NCBI GenBank assembly: GCA_022818135.1
Contig: JAFMSR010000007.1
Span: 29,839,566 to 29,903,565, forward strand
Source of the DNA: Saxidomus purpurata
Lineage: Eukaryota > Mollusca > Bivalvia > Venerida > Veneridae
Direction: 5' to 3'
Length of the DNA stretch: 64,000 nucleotides
How positions within the stretch are numbered: the stretch's first letter is position 1; each line of letters opens with the position of its first letter. The translations under genes were made by a program, and so were the position numbers. This document shows, one piece after another, positions 26,301-36,728 of this stretch. Under the pieces are notes generated by a model. That model was not told where the DNA came from. It ran no database searches and saw nothing but the letters and a program-made list of their open reading frames with translations.

Positions 26301-26881
26301 GTCGACGGAGAGAAACTGGTAGAAAAACAAACAGGAGCATTTGAAGGTACAAACGTTAGATTCAAACAAGGAGAGCAGCTTATCATGGTATTGTCTTAAA
26401 CGTTTCTACCTTCTGATCTTCATCCCATTTAATAGTCCAAATTTTAGTTTTGATATCAGCATTAATTACTGATTGAACGGGTGCTAAGTGAAAATTTACG
26501 AAAAGTTGTAGTGGTAAAACTTGTTTTCGATAAAAGGTTTCTGAAAAAATCATAAAGTAGACTTATTAATGCCTTCACAAGAATAAATATGTCTATCCTA
26601 CTAATTAAACAAAGAATTTGCATATAGCCTTTTAAAATGTAAAAAAAAATGTAAATATTAGATTTTTTAAGATAACGGCTATATAATTGTCCAGGCTTTC
26701 TGTGGTTTATACTCGTATGTGATTTATCAGCATTATTCGTATATGTATTTTGCAAAATAGATTTCAGTGTGTAGAATGTACCGGTATGGGAACCACATTA
26801 CTTGACAAACTGCATCATTTTATATTTCAGAAAATGACTGCTAATGGTGTAACAACTACCAGAGTATATGACAAGGCATGA
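20339..26881 (+). CDS. Fatty acid-binding protein (FABP/CRABP family), copy 1, complete, 4 exons
   Basis: Exons 20339-20405, 20893-21080, 26289-26387 and 26831-26881 give 134 residues; phases agree and the four-exon layout is the classic FABP one. The family is an intracellular lipid-binding beta-barrel that carries fatty acids or retinoids in the cytosol. The N terminus MDMNGKWKLVSADN matches the first-strand signature (G-x-W-x-L). Exon 2 has helix II and strands B-D (VTQDITIDGDSVSI). Exon 3 has SVFSVDGEKLVEKQ. Exon 4 ends TTTRVYDKA, with the Arg-x-Tyr pair that binds the ligand carboxylate in this family. Intron 2 is 5.2 kb because of an inserted 4.8 kb element. No AATAAA is seen where copy 2 has one. 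Orthology to a numbered vertebrate FABP cannot be assigned by eye. Confidence 0.96.
21107..25945. mobile_element. 4.8 kb element with long terminal inverted repeats, inserted in FABP copy 1 intron 2
   Basis: The left arm (21107 to about 22250) reads as the reverse complement of the right arm (about 25185-25945). Examples are 'caatttt catatgtatcaaatttanattgtatgtagtttcag' near both outer ends and the 'acccacaacgc' stretch further in. The left arm has an extra ~330 bp inside (about 21660-21990). Outer ends are 5' AGTCCCAGAG.. and ..CTTGGACT(A) 3'. Copy 2 keeps the unoccupied sequence ('ccttctgttttatt'), so a short TTC(T) target duplication can be placed at 21103-21106 and 25946-25949. The interior shows no transposase I recognise, only small ORFs and a minisatellite, so it is probably non-autonomous. 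Confidence 0.85.
23085..23260. repeat. Minisatellite (~20 bp units) inside the inverted-repeat element
   Basis: After 'gggccatgatggccctatat' (dispersed family opening, compare 1209) come about six ~20 bp units of the form 'aagtcactggttgctaagg' with variants, 23131-23252. Confidence 0.75.
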
Positions 26882-28744
26882 TAGCTTACTGAAGACGATT
26901 ACCCCGGCTTCATCTAGATATAAATGATGAAATTATATATAACTTAAAAATTCGTTGTATACTTATAATTTGTCACTTTGTGAAAATATGCGATTTGTGT
27001 TACTATAGACTTCAAATTGAACTTATTCGAAGGGGGAAAATTTTTTTTTATTTATCATGTTTTTGGAACAAAAGCACTAGCTGTTAGATTTGCTTTGATT
27101 TTCTTAATAAGCATTATTTTACGCTGTTGTATACATGTAATTTTTAGTCTATTAAATTATACTAATTTATTTTAGCGATTGTGAAGAAAGCTTTGAGTTT
27201 ATACCCTTTGAAACCATATGGGGCTATGAGAGGTCAGGGAGATTTGTTTCTAACCCCACCCGGGATAGCGAACTTAAACGTTACACCTGCAAAAAAATTT
27301 TTGTATTCTAAAATAGTGATTAATTTAAGCTCAACAACTAAAAACTAAATAACTAATAGGTATTATTACTGTATCAATGCTAGCTAAAGTCAGAAGACTT
27401 ATGGCTAACAGGGCCAAAATGTTAAAAAGATCTAATTGGCCAAAATAGACTAAATACCACTGGTTACTTTCAAACTTACAAACTTATAGATACAACTACA
27501 TGTACATCAATTTGGTTCATAAAAAAAGAACATCTTAAGAAATGTTTGTATATTTTGTTTGTGAAAGATGCATGGACATTTATCTTTTTATTGGTCCTGG
27601 AAGAAAATTCCAAGTATTGGATTTATGGTAAGAATCTGCGTCCATGTAAAATTTGATTTTTTTACATAGAAATTGTTAGCTCTTATTTTGGTTCTATAAA
27701 CATCAACTGAAATTAGTTTCTAAAAACTACCATGAAGTTATGATTGACACTTATCATAAAATAGTTTATGGGTATGATTTAGTCCTTATTGTTTAAACCT
27801 TTCATATACTCTTAACAAACCCACGTTTGCAAAGTCTTGATCTCTAAGTGATATTCTTGGAGACTAATCATAAATAAACATGACTTCTTTATTACTCGTA
27901 TAACATCTTTGAAGTCTAATGGTTAGTCCATTATACCAAGAACAAGTATAGTCATAACAGCATACTGTGAATTGGGCATTTAAGAGGTGTTAAAAGCCAA
28001 TCTTGGTTAAAAATTGATATAATTGATTTAGATTTTTCATTTTTATGATTTATAAAAAAGTGATTTTCACATTTAATCAAACATTGTTAAAGAATAAAAT
28101 AACTAGATATTTAACAAGAAGCCGTCTTTACAGTCCCATGATCTCTTTTAAATTACTGATATAGCAACAAAAATACATTGATAGGATAATGTTCTATTCA
28201 ATTTAAAACAATGTTGATACATGCCTTTCTTTCGTATTCAAGTTGTTTCTCCAAGAAAAAGAGTTGCCAGAAAGCCTTACATTTTTTAAGCAATATCATT
28301 GAAAATAAATACTGCGCTGTGTTTAAAACATGTACTTATCCATTAAAAAAGCAAAGTTAGGAATGTTTTTGGTACAAATACAGGTCCTTCTGTCAGTAAG
28401 ACATCTTTCTTGATAAAATGAGAGCTACTTGTAAATGTGATTCTGGGACTTTAATTACTAGAAGGAAAGTAAATATCAGTTTGATGTGTTTATCTTACAT
28501 ACAGCTGGAATATATCAGTTTTACTGTATTGAAACATGCAGGAAGTTCTTGCGTGTAAGTTGTCAGTGTATTCGGTAAGCCCTTGATTCTAGTTGCCATG
28601 ACAAACCACACATCATTATCTCCATATTTTTTTTTGTAAAACTTTCGTCAGGAATTTATGCGTTACAATACATATATATTACTTGTGACGATTTTTCATC
28701 ATTTTTATTCCGTTGTTACTAAATATATTATAATTACAACATAT

Positions 28745-28870
28745 GAAATGAGTCATCTACAGCTCAGTGGTTAGTGTACACGACGCAAGAGCGGAAGGTC
28801 GTTGGTTCGAACCTTGACGGAAGCTGGACTCTCCACTTCATTTCATCTCTCATCTATCAATGGACATTTC
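28745..28870 (+). repeat. tRNA-derived SINE-like sequence between the duplication units
   Basis: An A-box-like 'agctcagtggttagtg' near 28761 and a B-box 'ggttcgaacct' at 28804-28814 have tRNA spacing. 'acgac..gtcgt' could form the anticodon stem. The acceptor stem does not close, so it is not an intact tRNA gene. It begins right where unit 1 homology stops. Confidence 0.55.
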
Positions 28871-30694
28871 TCATAATCTTTCGACAAAAACTGTCTTGTC
28901 AAATTTCAAAGTTTCTTCATTAATACCGAGTACGTCTCTGCTAACTTGTGACAAAGTCCGAAAGTAGGAACGCTGGTAAACGGAAATTCTAAGGGCAACA
29001 GTATACAGTAATGTAGTAGCTGAGTAATAACCCAATAATAATAATGGCTAATAATAGCTTAGTAAATTGCGAAAGAGTACCGTAGAGTATTATGGTACCA
29101 TAATATGTTGTTACCTCGAAATTAATATTAATTATAAGTGTAGAGTATTTATGCATGTACTTTCTCGTTAGTTTGTGCTAACTTATCATACTCTACTTTA
29201 AGTTCTGTGATGAGATATACGGAGGTTTAGTCATCTTCCATCTCACTCATGATGGTCAGTAGTAGATTGGAATATTTCCTCCTTGCATTTCAACCACAAA
29301 GCTTCATGTTCCAGTCGGCTCCAAATAAAAATTTGTACTACTAATTACTGCATCTCACATTCGTTACTCACTAGAGCTGCAAATAAACGGAGTTGTAGTT
29401 GTCTGATGCACTGAGCCACATGGGAAAAGCAAGCTAAAACATCTACATCTACGCAGTATCTCGCATTAAGGTATTTTAAGCACTTTTAAAATAATGAGTA
29501 AAATATTTTATCATTAATATATTTTTCTGTAAATATTTCGATAGCAAAGTCAAGCCTGTTTTTGATTTCAATATTGTTTACCTAGGTTATTTTCCATTTA
29601 GCTAATTTGTTTGCCAAGTATTCGAAGTTTTAATTTTGATCTAGAGATATGAATGCTCACAACAACATTTATTTATCTTTCGCAGATATCTGTGTGTGTA
29701 ATTCTTACGCCTTGGCGAAAATCACATGCTGAAAAAATAGCTCGACTATAGTACAGCAACAGTGAAAGTTAAAGCGTGACTTACACGTTTTCCTCTGGAC
29801 CATGCAGACAAATTTCACTTAATTGCGAAAGAATATCAAATTGATATTTTTGTTTTCATAAGATCAAACCATCCTGACTATAAAACGAGAAACAAATTGT
29901 CATATATTTTTATATGTGCTGTAAAACAAGCGCCACTTCTTTTAAGTGTTTTCATTGTGAGTGTTAAACAAGATAAAACTGTTAAGTGGTATGTTCGGCA
30001 CGTGCCTTACGGTCTCATCCAAGTCTTTTGTATGTCATGTCACTTACTTTGTCCAGCTCCATCGTTGTTTACTTTGCTTATTTATGTAAGTTTGTCTTTG
30101 GTTTTGCTCGATCTACCGGGTTGTATTTGAAGCTTTGCGGCGTTCCTTTCTTTAAACATGTTTATATACATTGGTGTTCATGCATGTCCTTCTTGGAAAC
30201 AGGCTTTCGTCTTGGTCAAAGAAATAATTATATTTGTCTATGCCTATGTCGTGACCGGGAATATGCTTATCTCTGTGTTATCCCTTTTTATAGGGACTTA
30301 ATGGTCAAATTAATCAGGTCTTCTTCATATCATATTCTTCTTATGCACTTTGTTTGCATTTTATTCTTAATTCATATACTTTGATTTAACCACACGTTAA
30401 TGCAGTTTGGTCTGGCAAGGGTTCTTTCAATAACAATAAAAGTTGTTGCTGTTGTCGACCTCATGCATCTCAAACCGAAGCTCTTTGTACAAAGAGAAAA
30501 GTATTTAAATTTTCTACTTATGCAAGAATCTACAACTGTTACTATTTGACCAGTAGAACGCGGAGTCCTGAAGCACCTCTTGCAGCCATGAGTAATACAA
30601 TATAAATATACACCACGCGCCTTCCTATAGCGAAGGAAGCTTTAATTATTCATTTCCTAGTAATTATCCGCTTGCACCTTAAGCTTACTTTAGA

Positions 30695-30700
30695 TATATA
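30695..30700 (+). promoter_or_regulatory. TATA-like element of FABP copy 2
   Basis: TATATA in 'ttactttagatatatacatt', 58 nt before the ATG, as in copy 1. Confidence 0.35.
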
Positions 30701-30752
30701 CATTGATGAAATTTACATTTTGTGATATATTCAAAAATAAGTCAAACATAAG

Positions 30753-33092
30753 ATGGATATGAACGGTAAATGGAAGCTGGTCTCGGCAGACAACATTGCC
30801 GAAATATGCGACGCTCTAGGTAGGTGCTCCTTCGTTCATTTCTTATTGATTTTTAAATTTTCCTTCACTGTTTTAAATTAACAACTTATAAAATTTTAAA
30901 AAAGTTTTAATTGTGAAAATTTTAAAGATAGAAACCAGACATATGAAATTTATGTAATTATTTATTTTTTAAGAATCAAAACGTTCAAAACAACTTGTAA
31001 TTTTGATATTAAACCTAGGTACATCAACGGAATGAAAATTTTCTCTTCGATGATCTTCTTCCATTTAGGGACAAGTCCAGAGTATAAGGAGAAAGCTATG
31101 AAAATTATGAGTCCCGGGAGCAACGTGACACAGGATATTACCATTGATGGCGATAGTGTTTCTATCCTGTATGATATACCTGGTAAAACTGTACCTGTGA
31201 AAACTAAAATGGGAGAACCGGTAGACATGCCTTTCTTTGACGGCAGGATGGTAAAGGTGAGACTTCAATGCTTTTCCTTCTGTTTTATTTTTACCCCTAC
31301 ACGTTTATAATGCTTTTAAGTATGTAGCTGTGAGGAACTTATCTTGAGATAGAGTATCATCATGACAACTTTATACGATCATGACACATAATATCAATAC
31401 AATTTGTAAAATATTCGTATCAATGATAAATACTTGAACGAAGCATTGTTTTCACAGTTATCTGTACAAAGTCTGAGCATTCATAGATACATAAAATTTC
31501 ATTATATTTTTAAATTCCAACACTGTTTATGTTCATCCAAAGTTCATGTCCCGATGTATCATTGAACGGACAAAAGCAAAGATCTTCAGTTAATGAGTCG
31601 CACTTTCTAAATTTCGTTAAGTAACTTCTGGAAACAGCACGACTTATAATATAGTTCATCTTTTCCAGGAACGTAAATCTGGGCGAGATTTACATACATT
31701 TAGAAGAGTGCAGGAGTTACCTAAACTTTACAAATTAATTGTATATGGTTCTCGCGTTATAACGTCTTTTATTCGTCTATGTTTACCATTAATTGAGATG
31801 TTGGTATTTATTGTCCGTTTCCCTGGTCTTCTATAGCAAAATAAATACATTTTCTAATCAAAAAAGTCATCAGGCAGCTAAGATTCTCTTGAAATCCACC
31901 TTGTTGTAAACTTATACCTGCCATTATGTCATCTTTACAATGAGCAAGTATCACTATTTCAAACAGTTTTAGTTTCACGGATGTAAGCATTATGGCCCGA
32001 TACTTTTTCGGACCGTCCTTTCGTTGTTTACCTCCTTTGTGAACAGTAATGATTGCATCGCGCTTTAGTATATTAGGTATGAAAGCAGTTCTTAAAATCC
32101 ATGTATATATATTTGCTAGCACAGGAGAGAGAATCGTGGAAGCATTTTTTAAATGCTCACAAGAAATACCGTCATCCCCGTTCGCTTTTCCTCTTCGGCA
32201 TGATTTAACTAATTCCTCTATGTCGTCAGCACATACCACGACAGTTGAATCTGTTTGCAATGAATTCATGGTTGACACTATCATGCCAAGTTTGATCAAA
32301 ATATGTAGACGACTTTGGCGTGTACAAATCTCGAAAGTATATACCCTACTGTTTGGTAACTCATTCCCTGTCTCTATACACCTGATTATTAAAATCGGAT
32401 AATGGTTCCATCATGTTATAGGTTGTGCATTTTTAGAATAACTGTTAGTAACTATTTTCAGTGCGTCTTTAGTGTCGACGGAGAGAAACTGGTAGAAAAA
32501 CAAACAGGAGCATTTGAAGCTACGAACATTAGATTCAAACAAGGAGAGCAGCTTATCTTGGTATTGTCTTAAACATTTCTACCTTCTGATCTTCATCCCA
32601 TTTAATAGTCCATATTTCAATTTTAATATCAGCATAAGTTAGTAATGCTAGGTGAAAAATTACCCGCTGAATAACGAGCAATGCAAATCAGACAGCACAA
32701 ACAAGACGTTTTTAAAATACGAAAGGTTGTAGTGGTAAAAATTGTTTGCGTTAAAAAGTTTCTGAAGAAATCATAAAGTAGACTTATCAATTCCTTCACG
32801 AGAATAGATATGCCTTTCCTACTTATAAAACAAAGAATTTGTATATAACCTTTCAAAATGTAAAAAATTGTAAATATTAGATTTTTTAAGACAACAGCTA
32901 CATATTTGTCCGGACTTTCTATGGTTTATACTCGTATTTGATTTATCAGTATTATTCATATATGTATTTTTCAAAATAGATTTCAGTGTGCAGAATGTAC
33001 CAGTACTACCATTACTTGACAAACTGCATTTTATATTTCAGAAAATGACTGCTAATGGTGTAACAACTACCAGAGTATATGACAAGGCATGA
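30753..33092 (+). CDS. Fatty acid-binding protein (FABP/CRABP family), copy 2, complete, 4 exons
   Basis: Exons 30753-30819, 31069-31256, 32462-32560 and 33042-33092 give 134 residues in the same phases as copy 1. It differs from copy 1 at 11 positions by my reading: V22L, N27Y, G37S, a three-residue change in KNISVK to KTVPVK, L84V, S86C, G105A, V108I and M118L. Exon 4 is identical. The barrel signature G-K-W-K-L-V and the C-terminal RVY ligand-binding pair are intact, so both copies look functional. Intron 2 is only 1.2 kb, lacks the inverted-repeat element of copy 1, and holds a minus-strand reverse-transcriptase fragment. AATAAA signals occur at 33153 and 33226. Confidence 0.96.
31808..32310 (-). 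mobile_element. Non-LTR retrotransposon reverse transcriptase fragment in FABP copy 2 intron 2
   Basis: The minus-strand ORF 31808-32299 (163 codons) covers the N-terminal part of a LINE-type reverse transcriptase. It shows GKANGDDGISCEHL (fingers motif), ILRTAFIPNILKRDAIITVH, then KKYRAIMLTSVKLKLFE (motif 2 region) and LQQGGFQENLSC. Downstream catalytic YxDD palm motifs and the endonuclease are absent. It is a truncated, dead copy lying opposite to the host gene; copy 1 lacks it. Confidence 0.8.
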
Positions 33093-33225
33093 TAGCTTAC
33101 TGAAGACGATTACCCCGGCTTCATCTAGATATAAATGATGAAATAACATAGAAATAAAAACTTTACGTCTTTGATTATTACTATAACTTTGGCTGCACTT
33201 TCTTCGAAAATATGCGATCTGTGTT

Positions 33226-33231
33226 AATAAA
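33226..33231 (+). promoter_or_regulatory. Polyadenylation signal AATAAA of FABP copy 2
   Basis: Lies 134 nt past the stop in an alignable 3' flank. The same place in copy 1 reads 'ttactatagac' instead of 'ttaataaagac'. A second AATAAA lies at 33153. Confidence 0.5.
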
Positions 33232-33239
33232 GACTATCA

Positions 33240-36200
33240 GAAAGATCGAACTTGATTCGAAGGGGAACATGTTGTTTTATTTATCATGTTCTTGGCAACA
33301 GAAAAGCACCAGCTGTTGAGATTTGCTTTGATTTTCTTTATGCATTAATTTATCTTGCTGTTGTATAGATATTGTATAAATGAGACGAAAATAAACATCA
33401 ATAACTGCAATTCTTGATAAATCATCTCACTTCGTAGGACATTAATTGTCATTAAGTCGGTTTATACTTTATAGATAAATATATTTATTTGCATATGTCT
33501 GGGGCCTAGGACCCAGCTTATATACATAATACAAAATACATCATACATATATACATTATCACTTTGGCACAGAAATATCACATTTTATGGCATATCACAA
33601 ACTAAATATCACAGAGAACCCTACAATCATCACTAAGACTATCAATATCACAGAAAAAATATCTCCTTTGATTTAATCTTGTATATTACTTAACTTTAGT
33701 TCATCAACTTATAGTATTACAACTGTAAGGAAAATGACTTTATATATGCTAAAGTCAGAGACTTATTTCCAACGCGATCCGAAAATGTAAAACAAAGTAA
33801 TCTAAAATAGTATAAGTTAAGTATTTTACAATTCATAATCAGTAGTAAAATGGCTAACACATAAATAGACAATTGCCAAAATATCACTGGTCACTTTCAA
33901 TTACAAACTTATAGATACAACTACATTTACATCAACTTACTTCGTGATTCTTCTCAAAAAAGAACATCTTAAGAAATGTTTGTTTATTTTGTTTGTGAAA
34001 GATTTATAAACGTTTATCTTTTTATTGGTCCTGGCAGGAAGTTCCAAGTATTTGTAAAAGTATGTTAAAAAGAATTTACGTCCATGTAATTTTTGATTTT
34101 TAACATATAAATTGTTAGCTCTAATTCTGGTTCTATAAACATCAACTGAAATTAGTTTCTAAAAGCTATCATGAAGTTGTGATGAGTTTTGTTATTAGCC
34201 TAATGGTTAGTCCATTATACCAAGAACAAGTATAGTTTTAGTTTTACGAAGGCTTTTTATCAAACACAATCTTTTGCGCATTAACAATTTTAGTATTGAA
34301 TTTATTTTCTTGATCACCCCAATTACAGTTAATTCCCCGGACATACGTGACTCAAATGTGTTACTTTCTGCTGGGAGTTAATGATATCATGACTTCACTG
34401 TCTTAAGTTTACGTTTGGTTGAAAATAGTAGACACTTACCAAGATAAAGGGAAATTTATTCTTCATTTCAAATTTCAGTAAAGAAATACTCAATGAAATT
34501 TTAAATTGGTGTAAACAGACTTGGCAATCCCAATGGCAACATATAACTAATACAAAATATATTTCACTACATCATTGACCATCCACTATAAATTGTTACC
34601 TGAGGAATTAAGTTTCCAATGATAAAAATGTGCGATCCCATAAGTCCGTTATATACTTGGATCAGATGAAGAACTTGTAGTTTTCTTTATCAGAGTGCTT
34701 CTACTGTTTTGATACTGAGTAAAAAGAGAAAAGTAAAAGATGTAAACTTGATCTCCCATTATTGTATTTACGGTTAAGGTTTTTGACAATTATGTCCTTG
34801 GTTTTCGAGACCATTGAATATTCTAGATTTTGAAATCAAATAATAGCCCAAAGGCCATGCTAGAGTATAACTTTCCCACACAACAAGCTGAACGTAAGTG
34901 TAAACATATATTCTTCAATCGCGTATTTCATCGATAAGGAATATTTCAAGAAATAGCACTTTAATGAATACACCTTGTCATGATAGCATCAGTCTCAGGT
35001 AAGTGGAAGTAAAAGTTTACAAGTTTATCTAGAGACTCGAGATCCCCAAGATGTACATGAGGTGCATTGAACAAACAGTTGTACACAAAGTAACTGGAAC
35101 GTTAAAGAAACAATGTGTTATTACAACTTTTATTAATTGAGTTCGACCAATGATACTCAAATTATAACCGGGTGTAAATTATTACTCGAAGGCCTTCGTA
35201 GCTGTGTAAACTAACATTAATAGGAGGTGTATACGGTACATAGGTTCCAGTTTTCAAACTTTTATAAAGAAAAATAATGACTTTATCATTGGACAATACA
35301 CTTCAAATGTAGGTAGATGGGGATCTAAGCAGGTTGTGTCAAGCCAGTCTCATACCTCTTTGAATTCACTTGAAGGTTAGCGAAGATAAATGTTTTCGAA
35401 TGTCCAAGTAATTCAAAAACCAGTTAGACATCAAAATATATCAACATAACATAAAGTAGTCTAAGAAACTTGATCTTAAAAGTTGGCCCATTCTTAAACC
35501 CCTCAGAACATTAACTACTTCAGGAGTTATTCATTTGTAGTTGAAATTGGCGATATGTCATTGACATTTTAGAACAACGGGTGCGAGCCATTGTCAGTTG
35601 CTGACCTTCTGCTACTTGCTACTTTTTTCGACAAAATAACATTCAGTTAGGCTTTTGTTGTTTTTTATTTTACAAAGATGGGGTCAACGTCTCTTGTATT
35701 AATAGGTAACAACACTTGCTATCAAATAGGTGTGCATCATATCAACACAGAGATAACCATGAGTCATGAGGACTTGGGCAGTTGATAGATATTTTAGACA
35801 CGATGGTATACTACAACCCCCACTCCAAGTCCAGCAGATACCGATCTAGCTGTATGACCTGTCCGGGCGGAAACTAAAGTCGCAATGTCTCCTTGCTTTA
35901 CAATGATTTAGGCTATTTTTCTACAGGTTTCATGTTTCCTTTACTGTCATTATAAAATTTGTTTTGATTTAACCCTTGCAATGGTTAAAATTATATCACA
36001 GTATGCGCCTTTGGAATTTCAACCCACCTAAATATATAGATAATTTTAAATATGTGAAATTATTATTATTTTCCCCTAGATGAGCTTGTCCTGGTTTTTC
36101 CGCGTAGTGCAGAATTCTATTTCATCTGTCTCATTTTACAGTCTCGTGTATAGTTTATCATATAGAATAACGCCATATATTGACAATTCCTGCGAAAGCG
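33240..36200. other. Intergenic stretch between FABP copy 2 and the filamin-like gene
   Basis: 33240-34236 is alignable to the 3' flank of copy 1 (27010-27950). From 34236 on the sequence is absent from unit 1. No gene or conserved element is recognised. Confidence 0.4.
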
Positions 36201-36337
36201 TTGTCATAGCACCAAGAGCGCATGCGCACAGGTAACCGGCCGGAGAATCGATACAGGTGCGGTTAGTATTGGTTTTACGTATGTTTTAATAGTACAACGC
36301 CTTCAGAAGGAGTACTGTGCTTGTAAATGAAAAATGA
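36180..36337 (+). promoter_or_regulatory. Promoter and 5' UTR exon of the filamin-like gene (NRF-1-type palindrome)
   Basis: A locally GC/CpG-rich stretch contains GCGCATGCGC at 36218-36227, the consensus core of NRF-1 sites. A strong donor (GTAAGT) after 36337 follows. An acceptor ('ggtacag') lies directly before the coding exon at 36728. The start site is not resolved. Binding by NRF-1 (EWG-type) protein is inference. Confidence 0.5.
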
Positions 36338-36728
36338 GTAAGTACATTGCCTTATATCACAATTATTAAATAGCATCTTATGTAAATACATATATGCAGA
36401 CCAAATGTACATGTAGTGTCTGTAGATTTATTTTACTTAAGTCTATAACAAAAGAGCAATCTTCTATGTGTTTGATCTATTATCGTATATGTAATATTTG
36501 AAAATATATGTATATTTACACAATATGGCTGGAAAATTAAGTGCTTTGCACTTAAAAAACTTAAAATATGTGAGTAAGTTGCCAGCCACTTGAGGTGAAA
36601 TCAAATTCCCTTGTTAAAACTGAAATATTTACTCTTCAACACGTACTTCGTTGTATATTGGTTGTAATAGAACGAACGGTTGTAACTTTCAGAATGAATC
36701 AATGACGTAATCCGAGTTAAGGTACAGC

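Larger units (their letters stand above)
18841..28744 (+). repeat. Tandem duplication unit 1 (FABP copy 1 with flanks)
   Basis: The 5' flank, all four exons, introns 1 and 3 and the 3' flank align with unit 2 (29170-38852). Homology begins at 'tttgtgctaactta' and ends at 'ttacaacata'. Relative to unit 2 it gained the 21107-25945 element and lacks the counterpart of 34236-38045. Boundaries are to within about 10-20 bp. Confidence 0.9.

Noticed and set aside
29986..30384. 132-codon plus-strand ORF upstream of FABP copy 2
   Set aside because: It lies in duplicated 5' flank. The aligned region of copy 1 (19570-19785) is broken by frame changes and stops, so the frame is not maintained.
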